Assembly (NCBI GenBank): GCA_016839245.1
Contig: JAEOUN010000051.1
Span: 1 to 64,000 of the forward strand
DNA: 64,000 bases
Source of the DNA: Candidatus Thorarchaeota archaeon
GTDB taxonomy: Archaea > Asgardarchaeota > Thorarchaeia > Thorarchaeales > Thorarchaeaceae
Reading direction: 5' to 3'
Positions 53,299-62,060 of the stretch are shown here, piece after piece (the stretch's first letter is position 1; every line of letters begins with the position of its first letter). Under the pieces are notes generated by a model. It was not told the DNA's origin. It saw only the letters and a program-made list of their open reading frames with translations, and did not search any database. The position numbers and the translations under genes are program-made.

Positions 53299-54981
53299 AT
53301 TACTCTATACAAACATGATGTACTCATCATTGGAGCTGGTCTAGCAGGATTGAGAGTAGCTATTCAGTTGGCACAAGACCATGATGTTGCCATTCTAACA
53401 AAAGTACATCCTCTGCGGTCTCATTCTGTTGCCGCTCAGGGTGGCATCAATGCCGCTCTTAGTGAGCATGATTCGTGTGAACAACATGCCTTTGATACTG
53501 TAAAAGGTTCAGACTATCTAGCTGATCAGGATGTTGTAGAGATACTTGCAAAAGAGGCTCCACGAGCAGTTGTTGAAAATGAGCGTTGGGGGACTGCATT
53601 CTCAAGAACTGATGATGGAACGATTGCTCAACGACCATTTGGTGGAGCTATGTTTCCTCGAACGTGCTATGCTGCAGACAGGACTGGCCACAACCTGCTT
53701 CATACCACTTTTGAGCAAGCTCTACGTGCAGGAATTAAATTCTATGATGAATGGTTTGTCACCTCCCTCGTAAAAATAGAAAATCGTATCTGTGGTTTGA
53801 CAGCTCTAGACCTTGCTTCTGGTGATGTGTATGGTTTCATAGCAAAAGCTGTTGTCATTGCTACTGGCGGTTTTGGTCGCGTCTATGGACACTCAACTAA
53901 TGCTATCATCAATACTGGCGATGGTTGTGCACTTGCCTTTCGAATAGGAGCTTCTCTCAAAGATATGGAATTTGTGCAATTTCATCCAACGACCCTCTTT
54001 GGTTCAAGCATCTTGATTAGTGAGGGCGCTAGGGGAGAAGGTGGCTATCTCATCAATTCTCGTAGTCAACGGTTCATGAACAAGTATGCACCCGAGCAGA
54101 TGGAATTGGCACCTCGTGATATTGTTGCGCGCGCCATTCGAACTGAGATTAATGAGGGCCGTGGATTCGAGGATGAATATGTCCATCTTGACTTACGCCA
54201 TCTTGGAAGAGAGAAAATCATGGAGCGGCTTCCAGGTATCAGAGAAATCTGCATTCATTTTGCCGGGATTGACCCAATTGATGAACCAATTCCAATAAAA
54301 CCAGGACAGCATTATTCAATGGGCGGAATTCACTGTGATAAATACGGTGTGACTCCTATTCAGGGTCTCTTTGCAGTTGGAGAAACCGCTTGCATGAGTG
54401 TCCATGGTGCCAATCGACTGGGAGGTAACTCACTCCTTGAAACACTGGTCTTTGGCAGAATAGTTGGTAAGAAAGTCCATATATTCTTAGCAAAAGCTGA
54501 ACCACCCAGCGCGGCATGCGTTGATGAAGAAGTATTCAGATTCAGAGAAAAATTGCAGGAATTAATGCTTAAGGAGAGTGGAGAAAATTCAGCAGAGCTT
54601 CGCGAGGTCTTAGGCAAGACAATGGATAGATTGGTTGGTGTATTTAGGAAAGAGGAAGATCTTCGAGCTGCCCTGACAATGATTCGCGAATTGAAAGACC
54701 GATTTAAGAATGTCTTTGTGGGTCATAGCGATAAACGATTCAACTATGCTCTTGTAAGAATATTAGAACTTGAGAATATACTTGATTTGGCTGAAGTGAT
54801 TACAATGGGTGCACTCATGAGGCGAGAGAGTCGAGGTGCTCATTGGCGACTTGATTATCCTCAGAGAGATGATTCGCATTTTCTAAAACACTCATTATTC
54901 ACAAAAGAAGATGATTACATTAAGACTGAGTATATCGATGTGAATCTTGGGATGTTTGAAGTGAAGGAGAGGACATACTAA
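53299..54981 (+). CDS. sdhA: Succinate dehydrogenase/fumarate reductase flavoprotein, apparent ATT start
   Basis: About 560 residues. FAD-binding HDVLIIGAGLAGL, the flavin-linking RSHSVAAQGGINAAL, HPTTLFG, ARGEGGYLIN, HYSMGGIHCDKYG and GANRLGGNSLLETLVFGR are all present, so the protein is complete. The first ATG/GTG/TTG in frame is TTG 53350, which would cut away the dinucleotide motif. Upstream the frame is open only to a TGA at 53290-53292, and an ATT at 53299 lies six bases after GAGGTGA. ATT initiation is therefore proposed; a sequence error is the alternative. It oxidises succinate or reduces fumarate. Confidence 0.85.
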   Translation: MTLYKHDVLIIGAGLAGLRVAIQLAQDHDVAILTKVHPLRSHSVAAQGGINAALSEHDSCEQHAFDTVKGSDYLADQDVVEILAKEAPRAVVENERWGTAFSRTDDGTIAQRPFGGAMFPRTCYAADRTGHNLLHTTFEQALRAGIKFYDEWFVTSLVKIENRICGLTALDLASGDVYGFIAKAVVIATGGFGRVYGHSTNAIINTGDGCALAFRIGASLKDMEFVQFHPTTLFGSSILISEGARGEGGYLINSRSQRFMNKYAPEQMELAPRDIVARAIRTEINEGRGFEDEYVHLDLRHLGREKIMERLPGIREICIHFAGIDPIDEPIPIKPGQHYSMGGIHCDKYGVTPIQGLFAVGETACMSVHGANRLGGNSLLETLVFGRIVGKKVHIFLAKAEPPSAACVDEEVFRFREKLQELMLKESGENSAELREVLGKTMDRLVGVFRKEEDLRAALTMIRELKDRFKNVFVGHSDKRFNYALVRILELENILDLAEVITMGALMRRESRGAHWRLDYPQRDDSHFLKHSLFTKEDDYIKTEYIDVNLGMFEVKERTY

Positions 54982-55712
54982 TGAAGTTTCGAGTTGCACG
55001 TAGTAGAAATGGTGGCGAAATTACTCACTATGACCTCTATAAGGTTGAGATTAGAAAAGGAATGACTGTCCTTGATGCATTATTCCAGATACAAGACAAA
55101 ATGGATTCATCCCTCTCATTTCGCTATTCTTGCAGAGGTGCAGTGTGTGGCAGTTGCTCGATGTTAATCAATAAAGAACCACGTCTTGCCTGTCGAACTC
55201 AGATTAGTGAAATCAAGTTATATGATATGAACCTCACACTATTTCCAGCCATAACAGATATACCCCTTGGCTGGAATCCTGATGAAGAAATGCTAATAGA
55301 ACCACTTCCAAATCTGCCTATTTTGAAGGATCTTGTTGTGGATATGCGCCAATTCTATAGGGCCTTAAAAACGATGAAGCTCTGGATGGATTCGAAGGAT
55401 AGTGATGAAGTTCATCTACAGAGTCCCTCTGACCGCAGGAAAATAGAACGTTATGTGAATTGCATTTTATGTGCTATCTGTTATGGATCATGTCCTGTCA
55501 ATGCTAGGCAGAAGGAATATCTCGGACCTGCAGCTCTAGCAAAAGCTTGGCGTTTCGCAGAGGATAGCAGGGTCGAGGATTCTGAAAGGTACATACAAGC
55601 TGCAAGTGCATTAAATGGCGTTCCACTCTGTGATTTGGTAATGAACTGTGTGAAATCATGTCCAAAAGGAGTTGCACCTGGTGGTGCTATTAGAAAAATG
55701 CGGAATCCGTAG
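54981..55712 (+). CDS. sdhB: Succinate dehydrogenase/fumarate reductase iron-sulfur subunit
   Basis: 243 residues. [2Fe-2S] motif SCRGAVCGSCSMLIN with later Cys at LACRT; then CILCAICYGSCP and C-x5-C-x3-CPKGV for the [4Fe-4S] and [3Fe-4S] clusters. It carries electrons from the flavin to a quinone, or to another acceptor if no membrane anchor exists. The start base overlaps the last base of sdhA. No SdhC/D or CCG-type SdhE gene follows, so the membrane partner is missing from this locus. Confidence 0.93.
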   Translation: MKFRVARSRNGGEITHYDLYKVEIRKGMTVLDALFQIQDKMDSSLSFRYSCRGAVCGSCSMLINKEPRLACRTQISEIKLYDMNLTLFPAITDIPLGWNPDEEMLIEPLPNLPILKDLVVDMRQFYRALKTMKLWMDSKDSDEVHLQSPSDRRKIERYVNCILCAICYGSCPVNARQKEYLGPAALAKAWRFAEDSRVEDSERYIQAASALNGVPLCDLVMNCVKSCPKGVAPGGAIRKMRNP

Positions 55713-55719
55713 GAAAACA

Positions 55720-55741
55720 AGTAAAGCGTGATGTTTACTTC
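55720..55741 (+). terminator. Probable terminator after sdhB
   Basis: AAGTAAA/TTTACTT inverted repeat (55720-55726, 55735-55741) with an 8-base loop, eight bases after the stop, followed by CTT. The stem is AT-rich and the T run is short, so this is moderate evidence. Confidence 0.45.
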
Positions 55742-55878
55742 TTAAAGCCACATTCAATATCTGTCTAATCCTTCATTATGTGTTTTGTATTGAATCATCA
55801 GGTCTGAAGATTTGACAATGGTCTTCTAAGAATCCAATTTATGAGAGTTTATCCTTATCATGTTTTACCAGCTCACAG

Positions 55879-56937
55879 ATGAGTTACCTCTATAGTAAAG
55901 GACAAGTACCGATATGGATTCAGGTAGTCAGTGAATTATTCATGGCTTTAGTCAATCCTGCTCCAAGGGACTCTGCAGTTTATACGAATACTGTTGATTC
56001 TGCTCGTGCTTATTTGAGAAATCGCGATTTTCTTACCTATGCCTCTCAACTTGTTCCGGAGCGTCTGGGCTCAGAAACCTGGTCATTAGCATGGGGGTAT
56101 ATCCGTATTTTTGATGATATATTGGATGCTCCAGGACTTGATAAACAGCAAGCTCTCGAAATCATGCAAAACGAGCGTGCGGTAGTGGAACGAGGATTTG
56201 CAGGAGACCTCTCAGTAGATAGAAGTGCACCGATACGATATAGATGGCTTTCACAATTTTTCGATAATGAGAGAAGATACTATGATGGCAGAGCATTAAG
56301 TGTGGTCAAAGATTTGTATGAAAGTGCGTGGGAAGATGTTGCTAGAAAAGATGAGTTGATTTCACAAAAAGACATGGATCGGCTTCTCTATAAGAAGGCA
56401 AGATCGTTTTTCAAGCTGTACTTCATGCTCTCTGATTTTGATCTTGGTGGTTGCATCAATGAGCTATCATATACCCTTGGCTTGGGATTGGGAATATTGG
56501 ATGACCTATTGGATTTCAAGCAGGACTATGAGGCATCATACGTAAACATTACCAGAGAAGAGCTTGAATTGCTCGGTGTGAATCTTGATCCCACAGATAA
56601 AGGATTTTTGAAAAGCATTCTAGATGCTGGTTATACAGATCTACGTGCCAAGAAAATCATGACTCTTCTTCTACGTGCTAGACGGTTAGCACGACAAATA
56701 AAGCCAGCTGCAGTAAGGGCATTAATTCTACGGCTTACTGAGATTTTCTCAGCTCCGATTCTTGAGAAACGCTTGATTCCCGGACAAAAGTACTTCTTTA
56801 AGGGTGGACGCTTAGCTAATGCTATTCTTCCAGAAAATGAGTCTCTCGCGTACAAAATCGGACACAAGTTCATTAGACTATTCCTTGCAATACCTCAGGT
56901 TTTTCCCTCTCTCTTGACTTCACCTTACACTGAATAA
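55879..56937 (+). CDS. Squalene/phytoene-synthase-like prenyl enzyme
   Basis: 352 residues, almost all helical. Two aspartate-rich motifs are visible: IRIFDDILDAPG near residue 75 and LGILDDLLDFKQDY near residue 215, matching the paired DxxxD/DDxxD of the trans-isoprenyl squalene/phytoene synthase fold, which binds diphosphates through Mg2+. The C-terminal 100 residues include PGQKYFFKGG and a hydrophobic end. It may join two prenyl diphosphates head to head, or transfer one to another acceptor. ATG start; single gene after a likely terminator. Confidence 0.7.
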   Translation: MSYLYSKGQVPIWIQVVSELFMALVNPAPRDSAVYTNTVDSARAYLRNRDFLTYASQLVPERLGSETWSLAWGYIRIFDDILDAPGLDKQQALEIMQNERAVVERGFAGDLSVDRSAPIRYRWLSQFFDNERRYYDGRALSVVKDLYESAWEDVARKDELISQKDMDRLLYKKARSFFKLYFMLSDFDLGGCINELSYTLGLGLGILDDLLDFKQDYEASYVNITREELELLGVNLDPTDKGFLKSILDAGYTDLRAKKIMTLLLRARRLARQIKPAAVRALILRLTEIFSAPILEKRLIPGQKYFFKGGRLANAILPENESLAYKIGHKFIRLFLAIPQVFPSLLTSPYTE

Positions 56938-57008
56938 GGAGCAGTATTCCCTCAATATATTGAAACGCACCAAAAAGGAGAAAATGACGGACTAAAATCC
57001 AGTCTGAT

Positions 57009-57263
57009 CTAGGCTCCACCATATTGACGCATTCGAGAAAGTGCTTCTGCATATTGTTCAGATTCGCCATCAAAGAACGCTGCGTCATATGCTTTTGAAT
57101 CAAAGAGCTTCTCAGAACTTGTTACAGGCACTTGCTCGTCAAGTGGCCTCTGTCTACTTAGAATTCCGAACCTTGCCATTCCGTAGAGAAGCAAGGCTCC
57201 GCAACACACTACTGCCCAGAATATTACCATTGCCGACATGATAAGCAACCTTCCACTCTTCAT
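57009..57263 (-). CDS. Small single-helix membrane protein
   Basis: 84 residues. A strong membrane helix (LLIMSAMVIFWAVVCCGALLLYG) is followed by a basic, then acidic, soluble tail (FDGESEQYAEALSRMRQ). ATG start. A plus-strand frame overlaps, but has no helix or ribosome-binding site, so the minus frame is preferred. No family recognised. It converges with the prenyl-enzyme gene. Confidence 0.55.
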   Translation of the reverse strand: MKSGRLLIMSAMVIFWAVVCCGALLLYGMARFGILSRQRPLDEQVPVTSSEKLFDSKAYDAAFFDGESEQYAEALSRMRQYGGA

Positions 57264-57409
57264 GTTTATAATGCAAAATTAATCTTATACACTTTTTCAT
57301 ATCCGTTCTTTTTGGTAGGGAAGGGTTGTCAAATGATCTCGATAGCAGTGATGGAACGACTTGCGAAGTCTCTGCAACTACACCGAATTGTGTTCTCTTG
57401 TCAACTACT

Positions 57410-58441
57410 TCACCCTAGGTATTCATAGTTGCCATCCCTATCCTGTTCTGTCAATCTTCTGGAAATCACTTTTATTGCAGCTTCAGACTCGTCACATATT
57501 ATCCATCTTCGATCCAATCTCTCTGCCACAACCGCAGTTGTCCCAGATCCCGCAAAAAAGTCACCAACAAGGTTTCCTTTCTCCGTAGAAGAACTAATGA
57601 TCCTACTGAGCAATGCTTCTGGTTTTTGTGTTAGAAAACCGGTATTTTCCTGTGATGCCCCTTGAACCGGTGGGATGTCAAACCACAAGTTGGAAACTTG
57701 GATTCCCTTGCGTTCATCAAGATACTGCTTCTTAGTGTACCTACCATTTTTGCTTCTGTAAATAATCCCTTCATTCCACCATTTATCTAGGGTCTCTCTT
57801 TTGTATAAATATGGTGCAGTTCTTCCCCTCCACTCAAATTGCTTACGTCCTTCTGATCTTTGAATACCCTGAGCTTCTATCTCAATAAGTCTGAACTTGC
57901 CTCTCTCGTCCTCGTAGCTATACGGCTTTAGGGATCTCGCATCATGACTCCTGTATACAGGTTTGCTTCTATAATACTGCGCGTTTCGTGCGTACAGAAG
58001 TATAACATCGTGTTGTGTCCCGAATCCTCTACTCTGCACCTTTGGGCTGTTTGTTCTCTTCCAGATAATCTCATTCACAAAATTTCCGTAACCAAATATC
58101 TCATCCAGAACCACTTTGATGTAGTGCGAAACATGCCAGTCCAGATGAACCCATAGACTTCCATCTGTTGCGAGAAGTTCTCTCATAGCTTCAAGTCTTG
58201 GTCTCATAAATTTGGTATATTCATCAATTCCTTCCCATTTATCACTGTAAGTCATAATTTCCGAAAGGCTGGCTGCTGATTCTGCAGAGGCTTGTGTCTT
58301 TTGCTTCAGGGTATAGTCTGTACCTGACAAAAATGGTGGATCGATGTATATCAGACGAAATTCTCCTTGGAGGTCTTGAAGCTGCTGAAGAATGACTTCT
58401 AAACAATCACCTTTGAAAAGTTTGTTTTGCCAAGGTGCCAT
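57410..58441 (-). CDS. DNA N6-adenine/N4-cytosine methyltransferase (beta-class), orphan
   Basis: 343 residues. The catalytic IYIDPPFLSG motif near residue 35 precedes the SAM-binding GDFFAGSGTTAVVAERL near residue 310, the motif order of beta-class amino-methyltransferases. DPPF suits N6-adenine methylation, as in type III Mod subunits. No restriction endonuclease or specificity gene is adjacent, so it may be a solitary regulator-type enzyme. ATG at 58441; a TTG at 58450 is possible. Flanked by the small membrane protein and S17e. Confidence 0.88.
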   Translation of the reverse strand: MAPWQNKLFKGDCLEVILQQLQDLQGEFRLIYIDPPFLSGTDYTLKQKTQASAESAASLSEIMTYSDKWEGIDEYTKFMRPRLEAMRELLATDGSLWVHLDWHVSHYIKVVLDEIFGYGNFVNEIIWKRTNSPKVQSRGFGTQHDVILLYARNAQYYRSKPVYRSHDARSLKPYSYEDERGKFRLIEIEAQGIQRSEGRKQFEWRGRTAPYLYKRETLDKWWNEGIIYRSKNGRYTKKQYLDERKGIQVSNLWFDIPPVQGASQENTGFLTQKPEALLSRIISSSTEKGNLVGDFFAGSGTTAVVAERLDRRWIICDESEAAIKVISRRLTEQDRDGNYEYLG

Positions 58442-58499
58442 AGAAATCAACTAGCAATTCTGCCTTATGATTCCTTTTAGACATTGAGTCGAGTTATAA

Positions 58500-58745
58500 T
58501 TACAGCTCAACATCATCGACTTCTTCGCCAGGTTCTGCTGCCTCAAAGGCTTCCTTAGCAACACCGATTTTAACAAGGCCAACCAAGTATCCAGCAATCC
58601 GGTTTCTTACTTTCTTTGATTCAACATCAGTTAGCTGCTCTATTAATCTCTTATTTGATTCAAAATCATCTGTAAAGGTATCTGGATAGAGCGCTAGAAG
58701 GTTCTTAGCTGCATTCTTGATATATCGAGGTCGAATACTTCCCAA
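58500..58745 (-). CDS. rps17e: Ribosomal protein S17e
   Basis: 81 residues. GSIRPRYIKNAAKNLLALYP, FTDDFESNKRLIEQLTD and SKKVRNRIAGYLVGLVK match the archaeal S17e sequence closely, with an extra acidic tail of about 20 residues. It is a component of the small ribosomal subunit found only in archaea and eukaryotes. The TTG at 58745 is fixed by GGTGAG seven bases upstream and the family N-terminus; the frame continues to 58808, which is not needed. Divergent from the DNA ligase. Confidence 0.92.
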   Translation of the reverse strand: MGSIRPRYIKNAAKNLLALYPDTFTDDFESNKRLIEQLTDVESKKVRNRIAGYLVGLVKIGVAKEAFEAAEPGEEVDDVEL

Positions 58746-58840
58746 TTTAATCTCACCGGATTTATATCTGTGAATGTGGCATTGCCCCTGACTGCGTTTA
58801 TAAAGCATATGGTCAGTTACAATTTTCGGGAGTAACTCTC

Positions 58841-60598
58841 ATGCTCTATGTAAAGCTTGTACGAGCATATGATGAAATTGAATCCACTTCAGGTTCATTG
58901 GAGAAAATTCACATTTATGCTGACTTGCTTAAGAAGGCAAACGCGTCTGAGATTGGTAAAATTGCAGCTCTGACGATGGGAAAACTATTCCCTGATTGGA
59001 AAGGCGAACCTGAGATTGGAATTGCAGAAAAAATGGCGATCCATGTGATTGCCACGGCTGCCTCAGTGCCTGAAAATGATGTATTATCAAATTTACGAAT
59101 GACGGGAGATATTGGCAGTACTGCTGAAAAACTTCTTGGGAAGAGTGCTCAGTCTACGCTGTTTTCAGAAGAGCTGACTGTTTCAGCTGTCTATGATGGT
59201 CTTGTTCAGACAGCAAGAATTAGTGGGTCTGGAAGTAGTAAGGAGAAGATTTCGAAACTTGTAGGTCTGTTGACTGCAGCTGAACCAATAGAGGCTCGAT
59301 ATATTATTCGAACGATAACAGGGTCTTTACGTCTAGGTTTAGGTGATATGGGAATAATTGATGGATTAGCTACAGCATATACTGGAAATCGCGATAGTCG
59401 CAATATTATCGAAAATGCATTCAATGTATGTAGTGATCTCAGCTATGTTGCTACTCTACTTGCTGAGAAGGGTATTGATGCCGTGAAAGCAATCCATACC
59501 AAGGTTGGCGTACCCATAAGAATGATGGCTGCAAAGAAGCTTTCCAATGCTAAGGAAATCATGGAGAAAATTGGCGGAAAAGCTCTTGTTGAATACAAGT
59601 ATGATGGCGAGAGAATTCAAGCCCATAAGAATGGTGATGAAGTAATACTCTATTCTCGTCGTCAGGAGGAAATTACCTCCCAGTATCCTGATGTCGTTCA
59701 ATTGGTCAAAAAGCATGTCAAGGCTAAATCCTGTGTTATTGAGGGAGAATGCGTAGCAATTGATCCGGAAACTGGAAATATGAGAGCTTTTCAGGAATTA
59801 ATGCGAAGACGACGAAAGACAGACATCAATGTCATGAAAGACCAAATTCCAGTTGCATTTTATATCTTTGATATTCTTTTCCTGAATGGAAAGGATGTTA
59901 CTTCAAAACCAATGCTTGGAAGGAGAAATCTTCTGGAAGATGTAATTGATAAGAGTGATAGATTTGATTTAACAGTAGGCGAGTTGACTGAAGATTCAGA
60001 TCGATTATATGAGATTTTCAAGCATTCTATCCAAACCGGACACGAGGGCGTAATTGCTAAGGCCGTTCATAGTGAATCCAGCTATCAGGCTGGTGCTCGG
60101 AGCTGGTTGTGGATTAAACTAAAGGCTTCATATACAGAGGGTCTAGCAGATTCTGTGGATCTAGTAATCGTAGGAGCAATTCATGGACGAGGGAAACGAA
60201 CAGGTCTCTATGGTGCAATCCTCGCCTCTGCCTATGATGACATGACTGATACCTTTCCTACAGTCTGTAAAATTGGTACGGGATTCACTGAAGAGATGCT
60301 TGCTGAATTCAAAGAGCGTCTAGAAACACACAGGATTGAGTCTAGGAATCCAAAGGTAATCTCAGATATTGGTGCTGATGTATGGTTTGAACCTGTCGAA
60401 GTAATTGAAGTTCTTGGTGACGAAATCACGATTAGTCCAACTCACCCTGCAGGGAAGGGCCGAGTAAAGGGTGATGGCGGTTTAGCGATTCGCTTTCCAC
60501 GTTTTACAGGGAAATGGCGGGATGATAAAGATCCAACTCAAGCTACAACTGTGGATGATTTGATAGAAGCATACGAGCGGCAGAGAAGTAGAACATAG
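58841..60598 (+). CDS. lig: Archaeal ATP-dependent DNA ligase
   Basis: 585 residues, the usual archaeal replicative size. N-terminal DNA-binding domain (about 1-220), adenylation motif KYDGER near residue 250, then FYIFDILFLNGKD, GHEGVIAKA and WIKLK, and a C-terminal OB fold with VWFEPVEVIEVLGDEITISPTH. It seals nicks in Okazaki fragment joining and repair, using ATP (or ADP in some relatives). ATG with GGGAGT eight bases upstream. Divergent from S17e and followed by the pterin genes. Confidence 0.96.
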   Translation: MLYVKLVRAYDEIESTSGSLEKIHIYADLLKKANASEIGKIAALTMGKLFPDWKGEPEIGIAEKMAIHVIATAASVPENDVLSNLRMTGDIGSTAEKLLGKSAQSTLFSEELTVSAVYDGLVQTARISGSGSSKEKISKLVGLLTAAEPIEARYIIRTITGSLRLGLGDMGIIDGLATAYTGNRDSRNIIENAFNVCSDLSYVATLLAEKGIDAVKAIHTKVGVPIRMMAAKKLSNAKEIMEKIGGKALVEYKYDGERIQAHKNGDEVILYSRRQEEITSQYPDVVQLVKKHVKAKSCVIEGECVAIDPETGNMRAFQELMRRRRKTDINVMKDQIPVAFYIFDILFLNGKDVTSKPMLGRRNLLEDVIDKSDRFDLTVGELTEDSDRLYEIFKHSIQTGHEGVIAKAVHSESSYQAGARSWLWIKLKASYTEGLADSVDLVIVGAIHGRGKRTGLYGAILASAYDDMTDTFPTVCKIGTGFTEEMLAEFKERLETHRIESRNPKVISDIGADVWFEPVEVIEVLGDEITISPTHPAGKGRVKGDGGLAIRFPRFTGKWRDDKDPTQATTVDDLIEAYERQRSRT

Positions 60599-60668
60599 GA
60601 AAATCTTACCTTCCGACAATTTTACATGCAACTTCCTCAATGCCCAATTAACATCTGGAGGTAATCTT

Positions 60669-61118
60669 TTGTATAGTGTACATGTCAAGGATCAGAGAAT
60701 GCATTTCAGTGCGTCTCATTTCTTACGATTTTGTGGTGATTGTGAACGACTTCACGGACATAACTATACATTGGAAGTATTCATCACCGGCCCTCTAAAT
60801 GAAGACGGAATGATAGTTGATTTCAACGAGGTCAAAGAAAAAGCTGTTAATATCTGTAAATCTCTTGATCACAAGGTAATGTTGCCTGGTGAATCATCCG
60901 CAATTGAAGTCAAGAAAGAAGATGGATTCATCGAAGTCAATGTTGGTACAAAACACTATGTATTTCCAGAGGAGGATTGTGTCATTATCCCCACCAAAGC
61001 TACAACTGCTGAACTCCTTTCGAAATATCTTCATAATCAGCTAAAATTTCCATCTGGATTTAGGGTCAGAGTATGCGTAAGTGAAAGTGCTGGTTCGACT
61101 GCATGCTTTGAAGATTAA
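60669..61118 (+). CDS. 6-pyruvoyltetrahydropterin synthase/QueD-like protein
   Basis: 149 residues. The fold markers are FSASHFLRF, the catalytic Cys and zinc histidines in CERLHGHNYTLEV, MIVDFNEVKEK, SLDHKVML and the C-terminal CVSESAGSTACFE. The family makes pyruvoyl-tetrahydropterin or carboxy-tetrahydropterin from dihydroneopterin triphosphate, for pterin or 7-deazaguanine (queuosine/archaeosine) synthesis. Next to MptA, a deazapurine or folate-like route is likely. TTG start set by GGAGGT eight bases upstream. Confidence 0.92.
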   Translation: MYSVHVKDQRMHFSASHFLRFCGDCERLHGHNYTLEVFITGPLNEDGMIVDFNEVKEKAVNICKSLDHKVMLPGESSAIEVKKEDGFIEVNVGTKHYVFPEEDCVIIPTKATTAELLSKYLHNQLKFPSGFRVRVCVSESAGSTACFED

Positions 61119-61124
61119 TCACCT

Positions 61125-61973
61125 ATGGTTCACGGAGACATAAAAGTGGTCGTTGACACCCAAAATGAAAAACCAAAACATCGAATTCAACTCAGTAAAG
61201 TTGGCGTTAAAAATCTCAAAACATTTGTCGTAACTGAACGGAGTGGAATGCGACATCATATTGTCCCTAAAGTAGAGATTACCATCGACCTTCCTGCAGA
61301 TTTGAAAGGAGTCCACATGTCGCGTCTAGTTGAATCAATGACTGAAGAACTAAGTGACCAGTTTCGTGTTCATCCATCTATTGAAGCGTTGCAGATAAAA
61401 ATCTTAGATGGTCTAGCCTTGAAGCATCCTTTTAGTAGAGGCGAAATTAGATTTGAATTTGAATTTGGTTACATATCACGGACACCGGTTTCCGAGAAGC
61501 GAACTTGGGAAGTATGTGACATTACTGCAATTACACGAAAAGAGAATGACACACCTTTTATTCATGAGGTAGAAGTTCAGGTGATTGGCAATACCGTATG
61601 TCCTCATTGTATGGCTAACAATGATGGATTGACTCATATCCAAAGAGCCTTGGGAAAGTTACGAGTTATTGGAAGAACTGAAGCAATTCCAACTTATGGC
61701 TCAATGATTGACATCATTGAACGCTCTTTTTCAAGCAAAACTTATTCTCTCCTGAAACTAGAAGATGAAATTTACGTGACGCGACAAATGCATGACAATC
61801 CCCTTTTAGTTGAGGATGTTTGTCGGAATATACTTCAACTCGCAAAGAATGAATTTGGAAATCGTGATTTGGAGATGTATGCTGAAGCAATGTCACTTGA
61901 GAGCATCCATAAGCACGATGTTATCGCTCAGGGTCGTATTATTACTAATGGTGACGATTTTTCAAACGAATAA
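61125..61973 (+). CDS. mptA: GTP cyclohydrolase MptA/FolE2 type
   Basis: 282 residues. The motifs are DTQNEKPKHRIQLSKVGV, VEITIDLPADLKGVHMSRLVE and GNTVCPHC (metal-binding Cys and neighbouring residues), all typical of the FolE2/MptA family, which is unrelated in sequence to classical FolE. It opens GTP to a dihydroneopterin derivative, the first step of methanopterin, folate-like or deazaguanine pathways. It starts six bases after the PTPS-like gene, so the two form an operon supplying that enzyme. Confidence 0.92.
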   Translation: MVHGDIKVVVDTQNEKPKHRIQLSKVGVKNLKTFVVTERSGMRHHIVPKVEITIDLPADLKGVHMSRLVESMTEELSDQFRVHPSIEALQIKILDGLALKHPFSRGEIRFEFEFGYISRTPVSEKRTWEVCDITAITRKENDTPFIHEVEVQVIGNTVCPHCMANNDGLTHIQRALGKLRVIGRTEAIPTYGSMIDIIERSFSSKTYSLLKLEDEIYVTRQMHDNPLLVEDVCRNILQLAKNEFGNRDLEMYAEAMSLESIHKHDVIAQGRIITNGDDFSNE

Positions 61974-62060
61974 TACCCAAATTATGATTATAAGTGCCTA
62001 TTTCTGAATACTCACTCCCAAATGTTATGAGCATTGCACATCATTATGAGGATGCATGAA

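Noticed and set aside
57041..57241. 66-codon plus-strand frame
   Set aside because: Antisense to the single-helix membrane protein, which has a clear helix and ATG.
57327..57385. Possible second C/D sRNA (AATGATC, GTGATGG)
   Set aside because: No CTGA box at the right position and no terminal stem.
58746..58808. 21-residue N-terminal extension of S17e
   Set aside because: Family N-terminus and GGTGAG site fix the start at TTG 58745.
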